Assembly (NCBI RefSeq): GCF_003721515.1
Contig: NZ_RJJD01000015.1
Span: 162,258 to 226,257, forward strand
From: Rufibacter latericius
GTDB taxonomy: Bacteria; Bacteroidota; Bacteroidia; Cytophagales; Hymenobacteraceae
Direction of reading: 5' to 3'
Length of the DNA stretch: 64,000 nucleotides
Shown here: piece by piece, positions 50,859-60,097 of the stretch
How the letters are laid out: the number at the start of each line of letters is the position of its first letter
Numbering within the stretch: position 1 is the first letter of the stretch
The notes under the pieces: generated by a model
Seen by the model: only the letters and a program-made list of their open reading frames with translations
The model's database searches: none
What the model was told of the DNA's origin: nothing
Position numbers and translations under genes: made by a program

Positions 50859-53159
50859 ATGTCGTCAACGCCTGTTAAGAAGTACCGGAAAGTTATTTCG
50901 GCACTATGGCTGCTTTTTGCCGGAGGATTCGTGTTCTTCCTGCTATACGTTTTTGCCGTTAGCATCAACTTCCTGAATCTGTTCGGCGACCTGCCCGACC
51001 TGAAAACCCTGGAGAACCCCAAAAGCGAACTAGCCTCGGAAGTCTATTCTGAAGACGGCAAGCTTCTAGGCAAGTACTTCCGGGAGAACCGCTCTCCTGT
51101 CACCTTTGAGCAATTGCCAAAGACCTTGGTAGACGCACTGGTAGCCACTGAGGATATCCGGTTTGAGGAGCACTCGGGCATTGACTTCAAAGGCACCCTG
51201 GCCGTACCTTATTATAAACTGACCGGCAAACAGGACCGTGGCTCCAGTACGCTCACCCAGCAGCTGGCTCGTAACCTTTTCCGGACCCGTGATGACCTTA
51301 ACAACGGTTTGCTCAGCGATGTGCCTGGCTTGCGCATGCTCATCATCAAGACTAAGGAATGGATCATGTCCGTTAAACTGGAGCGCTCTTATACTAAGAA
51401 AGAGATCATGCTCATGTACCTGAACACGGTGGATTTCGGGAGCAACGCCTACGGCATTAAGGTTGCGGCCAAGACGTTTTTCAACAAAGATCCGCAGCAA
51501 CTCACCCTGGAAGAAGGCGCCACCTTAGTGGGCGTTTTGAAAGGCCCGTCTTTCTATAGCCCGGTTTTACGCCCAGAACGTTCCTTGAGTCGGCGCAACA
51601 CTGTGCTGGACCAGATGCGCAAGTACCAATACATTGATGAACCTACCTACCAAACAGCCAGTGCCAAGCCTATCAAACTGGACTTCAACGTAGAGAACCA
51701 GAACAAAGGCCTGGCCCCTTACTTCCGCACGGAAATTGGTAAATCACTGGCGCAGTGGTGCCGTGACAATGGCTATGACCTGTACTCCGATGGATTGAAG
51801 ATCTATACTACCATTGACTCGCGCATGCAGAAGCACGCCGAAGCGGCTTTGGAGCAGCACATGAAGGTGATGCAGAAAGAGTTCTTCCAGCAATGGAAAG
51901 GCCGTAACCCCTGGATTGACGAAAACGGCCGCGAAATAAAAGGCTTTTTGGCTACTCAGATGAAGCGCACTGCCCGGTACAAGAGCCTGGTGGAGCAATA
52001 CGGCAGCAACGAAGATTCCATCAACTACCACCTCAACCACAAAATACCAATGCGTATTTTCACCTGGCAAGGGGAGAAAGATGTAGTCATGAGCCCGATG
52101 GACTCTTTACGCCACTACAAGCATTACCTGCAGGCCGGATTTATGGCCATGGACCCGCTCAACGGGAAAGTGAAAGCTTGGGTAGGAGGTACCAACTTCA
52201 AATATTTTAAATATGACCACGTAAAGCAGGGGGCACGTCAGCCGGGTTCTACCTTCAAGCCGTTTGTGTACACCACCGCCATTGAGTCTGGCTACTCGCC
52301 CTGCTACACCGTTACAGATGCTCCGGTGACCATTATCAACCCAGACGGAAAGCCCTGGACACCTAAAAACAGCGATGGCAAATACACAGGCCGCAGATAT
52401 ACCCTGCGCGAAGCTTTAGCGCTTTCGGTGAATACCATCACCACCTACCTGATGAAGAAACTGGGCCCTGAAAGCGTGGTAGCCACGGCCAAACGATTGG
52501 GTATTACCACCCCACTGGATCCTGTGCCTTCCTTGGCTCTGGGGTCAAGCGATGTAACGTTGTATGACATGGTAGGAGCCTACGGAACCTTCGTGAACAA
52601 AGGAACCTGGACTCAGCCCCAATACCTCGTCCGGATTGAGGACAAGAACGGGAACGTATTGCATGAATATGTCCCTAAAACCGTAGAGGCCCTCAGTGAA
52701 GAAACTGCTTACCTGATGGTGCATATGCTGCAAGGCTCCGCCGATACTCGCGGTGGCACGGCGTACTACGGCTTACGTCACCGTTATGGCCTGAAAAACG
52801 AAATCGGGGCAAAAACCGGGACTACCTCTAACTACTCAGATGCCTGGTTTATGGGGATTACCCCAGATCTGGCAGCCGGTGTGTGGGTAGGAGGCGAAGA
52901 CCGCAGTATTCACTTCCGGAGCGCTGCCTATGGCCAGGGAAATAAACTCGCCATGCCTATTTATGCGCTGTTCATGCAGAAGGTGTACGCAGACAAATCA
53001 CTGAGTGTCTCCAAAGCCGCTTTCCCGAAACCTTCGCAGCCATTATCCACGAATATCAATTGTGGACGCACCGACTTTGTACCTACCGTGACTGATTCCG
53101 TAAAACAAGAGCAAACCCTTACCCTGCCCCAAAAAGTAGAAGAAGAGGAAACGTTCTAA
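50859..53159 (+). CDS. Bifunctional penicillin-binding protein 1A (glycosyltransferase/transpeptidase)
   Basis: 766 residues from ATG 50859, which directly follows the preceding stop; a TTG start seven codons earlier overlaps it but is less likely. One membrane helix at about 14-37. Glycosyltransferase 51 domain (about 60-240): EDIRFEEHSGID holds the catalytic Glu, and GSSTLTQQLARN follows. Transpeptidase domain (about 420-700): Ser in PGSTFKPF, SVN in ALSVNTITTY and KTGTT. Builds and cross-links peptidoglycan. Apparently in one transcript with the PorW-like gene and uvrC. Confidence 0.95.
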   Translation: MSSTPVKKYRKVISALWLLFAGGFVFFLLYVFAVSINFLNLFGDLPDLKTLENPKSELASEVYSEDGKLLGKYFRENRSPVTFEQLPKTLVDALVATEDIRFEEHSGIDFKGTLAVPYYKLTGKQDRGSSTLTQQLARNLFRTRDDLNNGLLSDVPGLRMLIIKTKEWIMSVKLERSYTKKEIMLMYLNTVDFGSNAYGIKVAAKTFFNKDPQQLTLEEGATLVGVLKGPSFYSPVLRPERSLSRRNTVLDQMRKYQYIDEPTYQTASAKPIKLDFNVENQNKGLAPYFRTEIGKSLAQWCRDNGYDLYSDGLKIYTTIDSRMQKHAEAALEQHMKVMQKEFFQQWKGRNPWIDENGREIKGFLATQMKRTARYKSLVEQYGSNEDSINYHLNHKIPMRIFTWQGEKDVVMSPMDSLRHYKHYLQAGFMAMDPLNGKVKAWVGGTNFKYFKYDHVKQGARQPGSTFKPFVYTTAIESGYSPCYTVTDAPVTIINPDGKPWTPKNSDGKYTGRRYTLREALALSVNTITTYLMKKLGPESVVATAKRLGITTPLDPVPSLALGSSDVTLYDMVGAYGTFVNKGTWTQPQYLVRIEDKNGNVLHEYVPKTVEALSEETAYLMVHMLQGSADTRGGTAYYGLRHRYGLKNEIGAKTGTTSNYSDAWFMGITPDLAAGVWVGGEDRSIHFRSAAYGQGNKLAMPIYALFMQKVYADKSLSVSKAAFPKPSQPLSTNINCGRTDFVPTVTDSVKQEQTLTLPQKVEEEETF

Positions 53160-53179
53160 GGAAGAAGATTAAGAAGACT

Positions 53180-54982
53180 GTGGAGGAATCATTAAAAGAG
53201 CAACTGAAGCATTTGCCCCATCGGCCAGGCATCTACAAATACTATGATGACAAAGGCATCATCTATGTGGGCAAGGCTATTGATATCCGCAAGCGGGTTA
53301 GTTCTTATTTTAACCGATCCACGCAGCACAATAAGAAAACCCTCAAGCTGATCTCACAGATCAAGCGGATTGAATTTACCATTGTAGACAGTGAGGCCGA
53401 TGCTTTTTTGCTGGAGAACAACCTTATCAAGCAGCATCAGCCTAAATACAATATTCTGCTCAAAGACGGAAAGTCATATCCTTTCCTTTGCATCACCAAT
53501 GAACGGTTTCCGCGGGTTCTGAGTACCCGTAACAAACTGAACGATGGTTCTAGGTACTTTGGGCCTTATCCCAGCGGGACCAGCATGTACGTGATACTGG
53601 AACTGATCAGGACGTTGTACCCGCTGCGTACCTGTAGCTATAACCTTAGCCCCGCTAACATTGAAGCCGGCAAGTTCAAGGTCTGCCTGGAGTACCACAT
53701 CGGTAACTGCAAAGGGCCCTGCGAAGGCCTATATGATGAAACGCAGTACAACGAACATATCCAGCAGATCCGGAATATTCTCTCCGGAAACCTGACGGTA
53801 GCCAAAAACTACTTCAAGGAGGCCATGTCCGCCGCTGCCGCTGATTACCAGTACGAGTTAGCGCATCAGTACAAACAGAAACTAGATCTGCTGGATGATT
53901 TCCAGGCCAAGTCTACCGTGGTGAGCCATACCCTCACCAACATCGATGTCTTCACCATCACTTCTAATGAGAAGTGTGCCTTCATTAACTATCTCAAGGT
54001 CATGAACGGCTCCATCATTGGCACCCAATCCCTGGAACTGCAGAAGAAACTGGAAGAAACCGACCAGGACATTCTGGCTTCTATGATCATGCAGTTGCGG
54101 TCAGATTTTGAAAGCACTTCCAAAGAGATCCTGGTGAACATAGATGATTTGGTCCTTCCCTTGGAAGGTGTCACGGTGAACGTCCCACAGATTGGTGACA
54201 AACGGAAACTCCTGAACCTTTCCATGAAGAATGCTTTGTACCTGCGGAAGGAAAAGGAAAGCATGCAGGACAAATCAAAAGACAGCAACGAGGTTCGTAT
54301 CATGGAAACCATGAAACGTGACCTGCGCCTCACAGAGCTTCCCAAACATATTGAGTGCTTCGATAACTCCAACTTTCAGGGCGATAACCCTGTGGCGTCC
54401 ATGGTGTGTTTCCGGAATGCGAAACCGTCTAAAAAGGATTACCGGCACTTTCACATCAAAACGGTGGTGGGTCCAGACGATTTTGCCTCTATGTACGAAG
54501 TAGTGACCCGCCGGTACCGTAGGCTGATTGATGAAGGAACTTCTTTACCCCAACTAATTATCATTGATGGGGGCAAAGGCCAACTAGGCATGGCCGTGAA
54601 GGCATTAAAAGACTTGGGAATTTACGGGCAAGTGGCCATTGTGAGTATCGCCAAACGCTTAGAGGAAATTTTCTACCCAGGAGACTCGCTCCCGCTTTAC
54701 ATAGACAAGAAATCTGAAACCCTGAAACTGATCCAACGCCTGCGCAACGAGGCGCACCGGTTCGGGATCACCTTTCACCGCTCCCTCCGCGATGCCGGTA
54801 CCTTGCAAACCGAGCTAACCAAGGTCAAAGGGTTAGGCCCGGCCACTGCCGAAAAATTGCTGAGTAAGTTCAAGTCGGTAAAGAAAATCGCCGAGCTGTC
54901 ACAACAGGAACTGGAGAGTGAGGTTGGCAAAAGCAAAGCCCGCCTGTTAGTAGAGTACTTCGAACAAACCCAGAAGAAGTAA
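53180..54982 (+). CDS. uvrC: Excinuclease ABC subunit C
   Basis: 600-residue nuclease of nucleotide excision repair, making both cuts beside lesions bound by UvrAB. Starts at GTG 53180, 20 bases after PBP1A. GIY-YIG nuclease at about 15-95 (RPGIYKYYDDKGIIYVGKA), a UVR domain near 210 (YQYELAHQYKQKLDLLDD), a UvrC RNase-H-like domain (about 380-530, ECFDNSNFQGDNPVASMV; IIDGGKGQLGMAVKAL) and C-terminal helix-hairpin-helix motifs (KVKGLGPATAEKLLSKF). Normal length. Confidence 0.97.
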   Translation: MEESLKEQLKHLPHRPGIYKYYDDKGIIYVGKAIDIRKRVSSYFNRSTQHNKKTLKLISQIKRIEFTIVDSEADAFLLENNLIKQHQPKYNILLKDGKSYPFLCITNERFPRVLSTRNKLNDGSRYFGPYPSGTSMYVILELIRTLYPLRTCSYNLSPANIEAGKFKVCLEYHIGNCKGPCEGLYDETQYNEHIQQIRNILSGNLTVAKNYFKEAMSAAAADYQYELAHQYKQKLDLLDDFQAKSTVVSHTLTNIDVFTITSNEKCAFINYLKVMNGSIIGTQSLELQKKLEETDQDILASMIMQLRSDFESTSKEILVNIDDLVLPLEGVTVNVPQIGDKRKLLNLSMKNALYLRKEKESMQDKSKDSNEVRIMETMKRDLRLTELPKHIECFDNSNFQGDNPVASMVCFRNAKPSKKDYRHFHIKTVVGPDDFASMYEVVTRRYRRLIDEGTSLPQLIIIDGGKGQLGMAVKALKDLGIYGQVAIVSIAKRLEEIFYPGDSLPLYIDKKSETLKLIQRLRNEAHRFGITFHRSLRDAGTLQTELTKVKGLGPATAEKLLSKFKSVKKIAELSQQELESEVGKSKARLLVEYFEQTQKK

Positions 54983-54986
54983 GCTG

Positions 54987-55020
54987 TTTCGGGGCTGTTT
55001 TCAGGAAAACAGCCCCGAAA
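54987..55020. repeat. Palindromic intergenic element, likely terminator of uvrC
   Basis: TTTCGGGGCTGTTTTC, AG, GAAAACAGCCCCGAAA: perfect 16-bp arms, 5 bases after the uvrC stop. Confidence 0.85.
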
Positions 55021-55147
55021 GACGTGGGTTTTACCTTCCGCTTTAGTGGCAATTTTACCTTTAAAATTCTAAGAACCGTTTTAGGCTACATTCACCAAAA
55101 TGTGCTTTAAATGGCTATTGCCCTCCTTTGATGTTTATTAAATCCTA

Positions 55148-55214
55148 AGGGCAATCCCTTGTAGGAGCCATTTGACGTTTCCCTGTTAGGGTAACTACAA
55201 GGGATTGCCCCTAC
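55148..55214. repeat. Inverted-repeat element with CAATCCCTTGT ends, copy 2
   Basis: AAGGGCAATCCCTTGTAGGA at the left and the inverse of GTAGGGGCAATCCCTTGTAG at the right. Same plan and size as 30108-30178. Confidence 0.65.
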
Positions 55215-55247
55215 ATTTTCTGATATTATCTGTTAAACAGAAGGCAT

Positions 55248-55280
55248 AAAAAAAGGAGACCGTTTCGGGCCTCCTTTTTT
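55248..55280 (-). terminator. Terminator of the gldKLMN operon
   Basis: AAAAAAAGGAG ... CTCCTTTTTT, 15 bases beyond the gldN stop; T-run on the minus strand. Confidence 0.8.
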
Positions 55281-55295
55281 AATTTATGCTTGAAA

Positions 55296-56336
55296 CTAGT
55301 AGCTCCAAAGGCTGTACTCAAACTCAATGAGTTCTTCCATGGCCTGCTGGGCAGCTAATAAGCCTTTTTTCCCAGCTCCGAATCTTTCCTCTAACCGAGC
55401 ATCGTTTACGTTAGATACTTTGGTAATGTAGGAGCTGAACAGCCACAGGTCAAAGGCATCTGCCAGGTTCTTGTGCTGTGCATCATTCTGTTCGTTGAAC
55501 CAGAGTGCTTCATCTGGATGCGCCTTGAATACCTTCACCAAGTCACTGTATTTGAAAGAAGCGATAGGCTTCTCAAAGCCGAGGCTGTTGTATTTGGCTG
55601 GCATCACCAACGTGATCGCCTGAATATCATGGTACAGTCTTGAACGCTTTTTATCGAATACCACATCTTCCTTGATCTCTAACTTGTAAAGTTCGTTAGG
55701 AAGAAGCTCGTTACCGGTGGTTACAGCTACCGCCGGAGCAGCGGTTTTGGTAGTAGTTTTCGCTTTTGCAGCTGGTTTCTTTGGAGCAGGTGTTCCCCAT
55801 CCATCGTCTTCAGTGGCTGCAGATGGAGCATCAAAGCCCGCTGCCTTCTCAGCTTCAGTTAAACCTCCACCTGTTTCAGCGGGAGTCATATTACCAAAGA
55901 ACTCCTGGGCCGCGATAGGCGTGTTCAAAGTATCGGAACGGTAAGCTTGCAGCTCACCTCTTTTTACCGCTTCAGTGATCAGCTTGGTGATTTGCTTTCC
56001 ATTAGAAAACATTGGTTGGTTTTGCTTTTCGCGTAAATCAACCGCTCTCCAAACCGTTTTCTTGAACATCACATCAGATGCTGGAATTGGTCTGGCAGAA
56101 GCTGGAGCAGCCAAAGAACTATCCATTCTTGCCTGCATCATCTCTGCTTGCTTTTGCGTTTCCTGCTGGCGAGCCAATTCTTCCTGACGTGCTTTCTCAG
56201 CGGCAGCAGCGGCGGCAGCGTTTTGCTGTGCTTTCTGCGCAGAAGTAGTTGACTTCTTAGTAGTACGCTTTTGCGCCATACTAACAACCGGCATGCTAAG
56301 CAAACCCGCTAAACCCAACACAATTAACTTCTTCAT
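55296..56336 (-). CDS. gldN: Gliding/T9SS protein GldN (PorN)
   Basis: 346-residue periplasmic protein of the T9SS ring. Signal peptide MKKLIVLGLAGLLSMPVVSMAQ, then an Ala/Gln/Lys-rich linker (about 23-75) and the GldN core (about 85-345) with FKKTVWRAVDLREKQNQPMF and a C-terminal domain ending EYSLWSY. A second low-complexity insertion (about 175-215, APKKPAAKAKTTTKTAAP) is longer than in Flavobacterium GldN. It binds GldK in the periplasmic ring. Fourth and last of the operon gldK-gldL-gldM-gldN. Confidence 0.95.
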   Translation of the reverse strand: MKKLIVLGLAGLLSMPVVSMAQKRTTKKSTTSAQKAQQNAAAAAAAEKARQEELARQQETQKQAEMMQARMDSSLAAPASARPIPASDVMFKKTVWRAVDLREKQNQPMFSNGKQITKLITEAVKRGELQAYRSDTLNTPIAAQEFFGNMTPAETGGGLTEAEKAAGFDAPSAATEDDGWGTPAPKKPAAKAKTTTKTAAPAVAVTTGNELLPNELYKLEIKEDVVFDKKRSRLYHDIQAITLVMPAKYNSLGFEKPIASFKYSDLVKVFKAHPDEALWFNEQNDAQHKNLADAFDLWLFSSYITKVSNVNDARLEERFGAGKKGLLAAQQAMEELIEFEYSLWSY

Positions 56337-56353
56337 GGTACTATAATTAACTA

Positions 56354-57943
56354 CTAGTTAAGCTGAAACGTGATACTTGAGTTATCAGAAGGAACAACTT
56401 CCTGCTGATCACGATAGTTCATTCTGCGGATCTCTTTTACGTCGATGGCAATTCTATCACCCGGACGGGCTTGCGCAGCCAAGTTACCCAAACTTACAGA
56501 TGGTCCATTTCCTTGAACTGAACCTACCGGACGGCTTCCGCGCACCAGGTAAACGGTGTATTCGGTTACTCTATAGCGGGCATCTTTTGGTAATTGATTC
56601 TTGAAGCTTTCATCAGGAATAGCTTGTACGGTTAAGGTACGAGGTCCTGGAGCTGGCATCCCTTTTACTACGTCTACTGGGCGGCCGTTAGCAGAAGCAA
56701 CTACACGTGGTCTTGGTACCAATTTCACAGTGAAGTCTTGTGACCCGATGGCGTTTCCGCCGCTGCTCACGTTCAGTTTCACTTGTCTTGAAGTAGGGAT
56801 GATGGTTAGGAAGCCTTTTTTAGCCCCTTTCACCACAGTTGCCCCTGAAGCAGAGAATGAAGGATCATATACTGCGCCTAAAGCTGGCACCTGTACACTC
56901 AGTTCATTTCCGCAGTTAAAGTACAGTGAGTTAATTGAAGCCGACTGAATCTGCATTACGGGTTTAGCAACTACATAGTCCTGGGTTACAGTGAACGTAG
57001 TATCGCGGCCGCTAGCCTGGCGAAAACGTACTTGACCTCTCCATTGTTTCTTCGCGTTACCTTCGGCATCATAGTTACCGGCAGTAGCAGTGAATTCAAT
57101 TTTACCTTTCCCACCTTGTACTGGAATAGATCTTCCGTCAACAGACATGGTTGGCGTTACCGCATCAGAGGAAGCAGCCAGGAACATTTCTGCTTTGTAT
57201 TTAGTACCAGCTGCTACGGTTTTAGACTCTGCACTGGCCATGGCAAAGATGTTCTCAAATTTGATGATGTCTGCTCCTACTTGCTGGGCAAGTTTAGATA
57301 GGGTTTCTGCTTCGTATTTCAGAATCTCAGATTCTTTTTGTGCTAATGTAGCCAAAGCAGCTACCATTGGGGTTTCTTCAAAGTTCAACTGCGCAAAGTT
57401 CTTTTTACGCTGGTCTTTGTTTTGCGAAACGCGTGGGTCTTCGGTACCGTTCATGGCAAGCTTGGCAGGAACTCCTGGATTGTATTGGCGCAAGAAAGCT
57501 GCATAGGTGTTCAGCTGTTGCTCTAATTCATATCCTTTTCCTTTTTTCAAACCACCTAACATTACCTCGTTTACCACTTCGTTGGCTTCTGGGTTAATGT
57601 AGTTTCCCTCGGCATCTTTACCGCCGGTTTCTTTCTCCAATTGGTCACGCAGGCCACGGATGTAAGCCACCATCTCAGCGGTTTTTGCGCTTACCTGTTG
57701 GGCTTGTTCTACCACCCGTTTGTCCTTTTCAGTGCTAGCACCTTCTTCTACTGCCGCCTGAATGCCTTTTACTGCTCCCTTGTTGTCGTTCACCGTTTTA
57801 CGGTTCACTTCCATCAGGCTAGCATCAATAAATTGGAATTTTAAAAGTATCGCAGAGCTTACGTTCAATGCCAGTAGCGCAGTCAAAACGAGATACATCA
57901 TCCCGATCATCTTTTGCCGTGGCGTCTCTTTTCCTCCAGCCAT
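56354..57943 (-). CDS. gldM: T9SS motor protein GldM (PorM)
   Basis: 529 residues. One N-terminal membrane helix (about 14-36, MIGMMYLVLTALLALNVS) and a long periplasmic rod made of four domains, ending ITFQLN. With GldL it forms the proton-driven rotary motor that powers type IX secretion and gliding; GldM transmits torque to the GldK/N ring. The opening AGGKETPRQKMIGMMYLVL is highly conserved. 17 bases upstream of gldN. Confidence 0.97.
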   Translation of the reverse strand: MAGGKETPRQKMIGMMYLVLTALLALNVSSAILLKFQFIDASLMEVNRKTVNDNKGAVKGIQAAVEEGASTEKDKRVVEQAQQVSAKTAEMVAYIRGLRDQLEKETGGKDAEGNYINPEANEVVNEVMLGGLKKGKGYELEQQLNTYAAFLRQYNPGVPAKLAMNGTEDPRVSQNKDQRKKNFAQLNFEETPMVAALATLAQKESEILKYEAETLSKLAQQVGADIIKFENIFAMASAESKTVAAGTKYKAEMFLAASSDAVTPTMSVDGRSIPVQGGKGKIEFTATAGNYDAEGNAKKQWRGQVRFRQASGRDTTFTVTQDYVVAKPVMQIQSASINSLYFNCGNELSVQVPALGAVYDPSFSASGATVVKGAKKGFLTIIPTSRQVKLNVSSGGNAIGSQDFTVKLVPRPRVVASANGRPVDVVKGMPAPGPRTLTVQAIPDESFKNQLPKDARYRVTEYTVYLVRGSRPVGSVQGNGPSVSLGNLAAQARPGDRIAIDVKEIRRMNYRDQQEVVPSDNSSITFQLN

Positions 57944-58002
57944 AGTATCCTGTAGTGTTTACCTTTTATTTAATCTTATAATTTATAGAGGAATGGCAGA
58001 GA

Positions 58003-58800
58003 TTATCCTCTCATGGCATTTAGCATGTTGCCATACACGTTGTTCAAAGAATGCAGGTTCTTGGTTAGGTTAGTAACCTCATCTTTGAATTGCTCAGTTT
58101 CACGGCTAGCCTGAGTAAGGTTCTCCATAGCGTTAGTGATGCTACCGTAGAACTTGTTGATAGATTTCAGGTGGTTATTAGCATCCTGAAGCTCCATTTC
58201 GTACACCGCGTTCAATGCACCCAGGTTTTTGGTCACTTGTTGTACCTGAGCATGGTAAGCCTGAGTATCGGCAGTAGCAGTAGCCATCTGTGACACAACC
58301 TGCAGGGTTGTACCGTAAGCCTCATTGATTTTGTCTAATGAACCGGTAGCAGTTCTTACGCGGGCTGCGTATTCTTTTGTAGCTACGGTTGCATCAGTAA
58401 GATCAGAGATCTGAGAAGTGGTTTCGCTCAAACGATTCAAACCTTGGCCTAAAGAGCTGATAGTAGCAGGCGTTACGTTTGCGTCACGTAACATTTTGTC
58501 TAAGTCACCGGTGATAGACGGACCAGCAGCAGCAGTTTGTACAGTTGGAAGCGGACCATCATAGTCATCGCGCAACTGTGGATAAACGCGCTCCCACTCT
58601 GGCTCGTGTGGTGGGTTTGGCTGAAATGCACTCAAGAAGAAAATAATGGCTTCGGTACCCAATCCAACAATTAGCATTTCATTGGCTCCATCTAAGTGGA
58701 GAATCTTGAATAACGCTCCAACAATAACTACTGCAGCACCAATACCATAAATTTTTGGCATCACCTTATCGTAGAAGAAGTTGCCTCTTGCTTTGCTCAT
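58003..58800 (-). CDS. gldL: T9SS motor protein GldL (PorL)
   Basis: 265 residues. Two membrane helices (about 16-35 and 42-60, YGIGAAVVIVGALFKI; EMLIVGLGTEAIIFFLSAF) and a long cytoplasmic coiled coil. Glu50 in VGLGTEAII corresponds to the conserved membrane glutamate implicated in proton use in Flavobacterium GldL. Five GldL subunits form the stator around a GldM dimer. 59 bases upstream of gldM. Confidence 0.97.
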   Translation of the reverse strand: MSKARGNFFYDKVMPKIYGIGAAVVIVGALFKILHLDGANEMLIVGLGTEAIIFFLSAFQPNPPHEPEWERVYPQLRDDYDGPLPTVQTAAAGPSITGDLDKMLRDANVTPATISSLGQGLNRLSETTSQISDLTDATVATKEYAARVRTATGSLDKINEAYGTTLQVVSQMATATADTQAYHAQVQQVTKNLGALNAVYEMELQDANNHLKSINKFYGSITNAMENLTQASRETEQFKDEVTNLTKNLHSLNNVYGNMLNAMRG

Positions 58801-58875
58801 TTTTGACAGAATTAAGATGTAAGTATTTTGGTTTAGGAATTAATTAATAAAGGCTTTTTAAGTACCGTCTCAGGA

Positions 58876-59898
58876 TTATCTTCCTAAGTCAAAGTCAGAT
58901 GAACGGCCAATGTAGATCATGGCACTACGGAAGCCAATGAAAGAACGGGCAGAGTCTTGGTATTCAAAGTTACGAACACCGGTCTCCAGGAAGTGTGCGA
59001 TGTCTTTCCATGAACCACCACGTACAATCTTACGGGGTTCATTGTCATCGTAGTAAGTTGGGTTCAAGTCCCATACTACTGGTACAGTAGCCTCAGAGTA
59101 AGCATCTTCGCACCACTCTGCCACGTTACCAGACATATCATATAAACCGAAATCGTTAGGATAATATTGTCCAACTGGGGCAGTATATGTAAAACCATCG
59201 CTGTAGTAATCGCCACGACCTGGTTTGAAGTTGGCTAGCATACAGCCTTTGGCGTTACGCAAGTAAGGGCCACCCCAAGGATAGGTTGCCAGGTCACGTC
59301 CACCACGGGCAGCATATTCCCACTCAGCTTCTGATGGCAAACGGAAGCTTGGCATTGGAGCCATTCCGCTTTCCACGTTATAATTGTTTTTGTGCTTTGT
59401 TCTCCAGTTGTTGAAGTACTTGGCAGCAAACCAATCTACCCCTACTACCGGGAAGTCATCAAATGCCGGGTGAGAGAAGTAATACTCCATCAATGGGTCA
59501 CCCATATGGTAGGTAAAGTCTTTCACCCATACCGTGGTATCTGGATACAACTGAGTCATTACAAACTCCTCGCCAAGAATGTCCAAGGAATCCTGGCGGA
59601 TGGCATCCACGAACTGGCGGTACTCATTGTTGGTGATCTCGGTTTCATCCATGTAGAAACCACCAATGGTAACCTGCTTGTTCATGTTAGACATGCTGGC
59701 CGCTATGTCCTGATCTGTCTGCCCCATATGAAAAGTACCACCTGGGCACGCAACCATTCCGTATGGAATCTCTTGCGGATTGAATTCCGGGCGATCTTCA
59801 GCCCCTATCACATCACCCTGTGAATCTCTACCCATACCACAACCTGCCATCAAGACTACGCTCAGAGCAATGGCAGAAAACTGTAAAAACTTAATCAT
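58876..59898 (-). CDS. gldK: T9SS lipoprotein GldK (PorK)
   Basis: 340-residue outer-membrane lipoprotein, Cys20 in VLMAGC. The rest is a formylglycine-generating-enzyme/SUMF-like fold (about 45-330: GGTFHMGQTDQD, YMDETEITNNEYRQFVDA, RLPSEAEWEYAARGG, GNVAEWCEDAYSE and IVRGGSWKD). In GldK the fold is structural and not catalytic. First gene of the gldKLMN operon, with a good candidate promoter upstream. Confidence 0.95.
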   Translation of the reverse strand: MIKFLQFSAIALSVVLMAGCGMGRDSQGDVIGAEDRPEFNPQEIPYGMVACPGGTFHMGQTDQDIAASMSNMNKQVTIGGFYMDETEITNNEYRQFVDAIRQDSLDILGEEFVMTQLYPDTTVWVKDFTYHMGDPLMEYYFSHPAFDDFPVVGVDWFAAKYFNNWRTKHKNNYNVESGMAPMPSFRLPSEAEWEYAARGGRDLATYPWGGPYLRNAKGCMLANFKPGRGDYYSDGFTYTAPVGQYYPNDFGLYDMSGNVAEWCEDAYSEATVPVVWDLNPTYYDDNEPRKIVRGGSWKDIAHFLETGVRNFEYQDSARSFIGFRSAMIYIGRSSDFDLGR

Positions 59899-59980
59899 AT
59901 TCTTGGACTTGAAAAAAGTAGCGTTTCCGCTAAGCAGTTATAATTTTTAAGATAGCAACTATATGTCCTTATTTAAAAAA

Positions 59981-60009
59981 CAAAACTAGTGTTTTTTCTT
60001 GAAGATCAA
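59981..60009 (-). promoter_or_regulatory. Candidate promoter of gldKLMN
   Basis: Minus strand TTG, 18 bases, TAGTTTTG (exact TAnnTTTG), about 83 bases before gldK. This separates gldKLMN from porP. Confidence 0.5.
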
Positions 60010-60097
60010 TATGCTAACGAGGCAAAGAAAATAATATTTTATTCCGTCAACAATTCCCTCATCGTTAGCGATATGCCTATTACTTAAAAGTAAGTAT

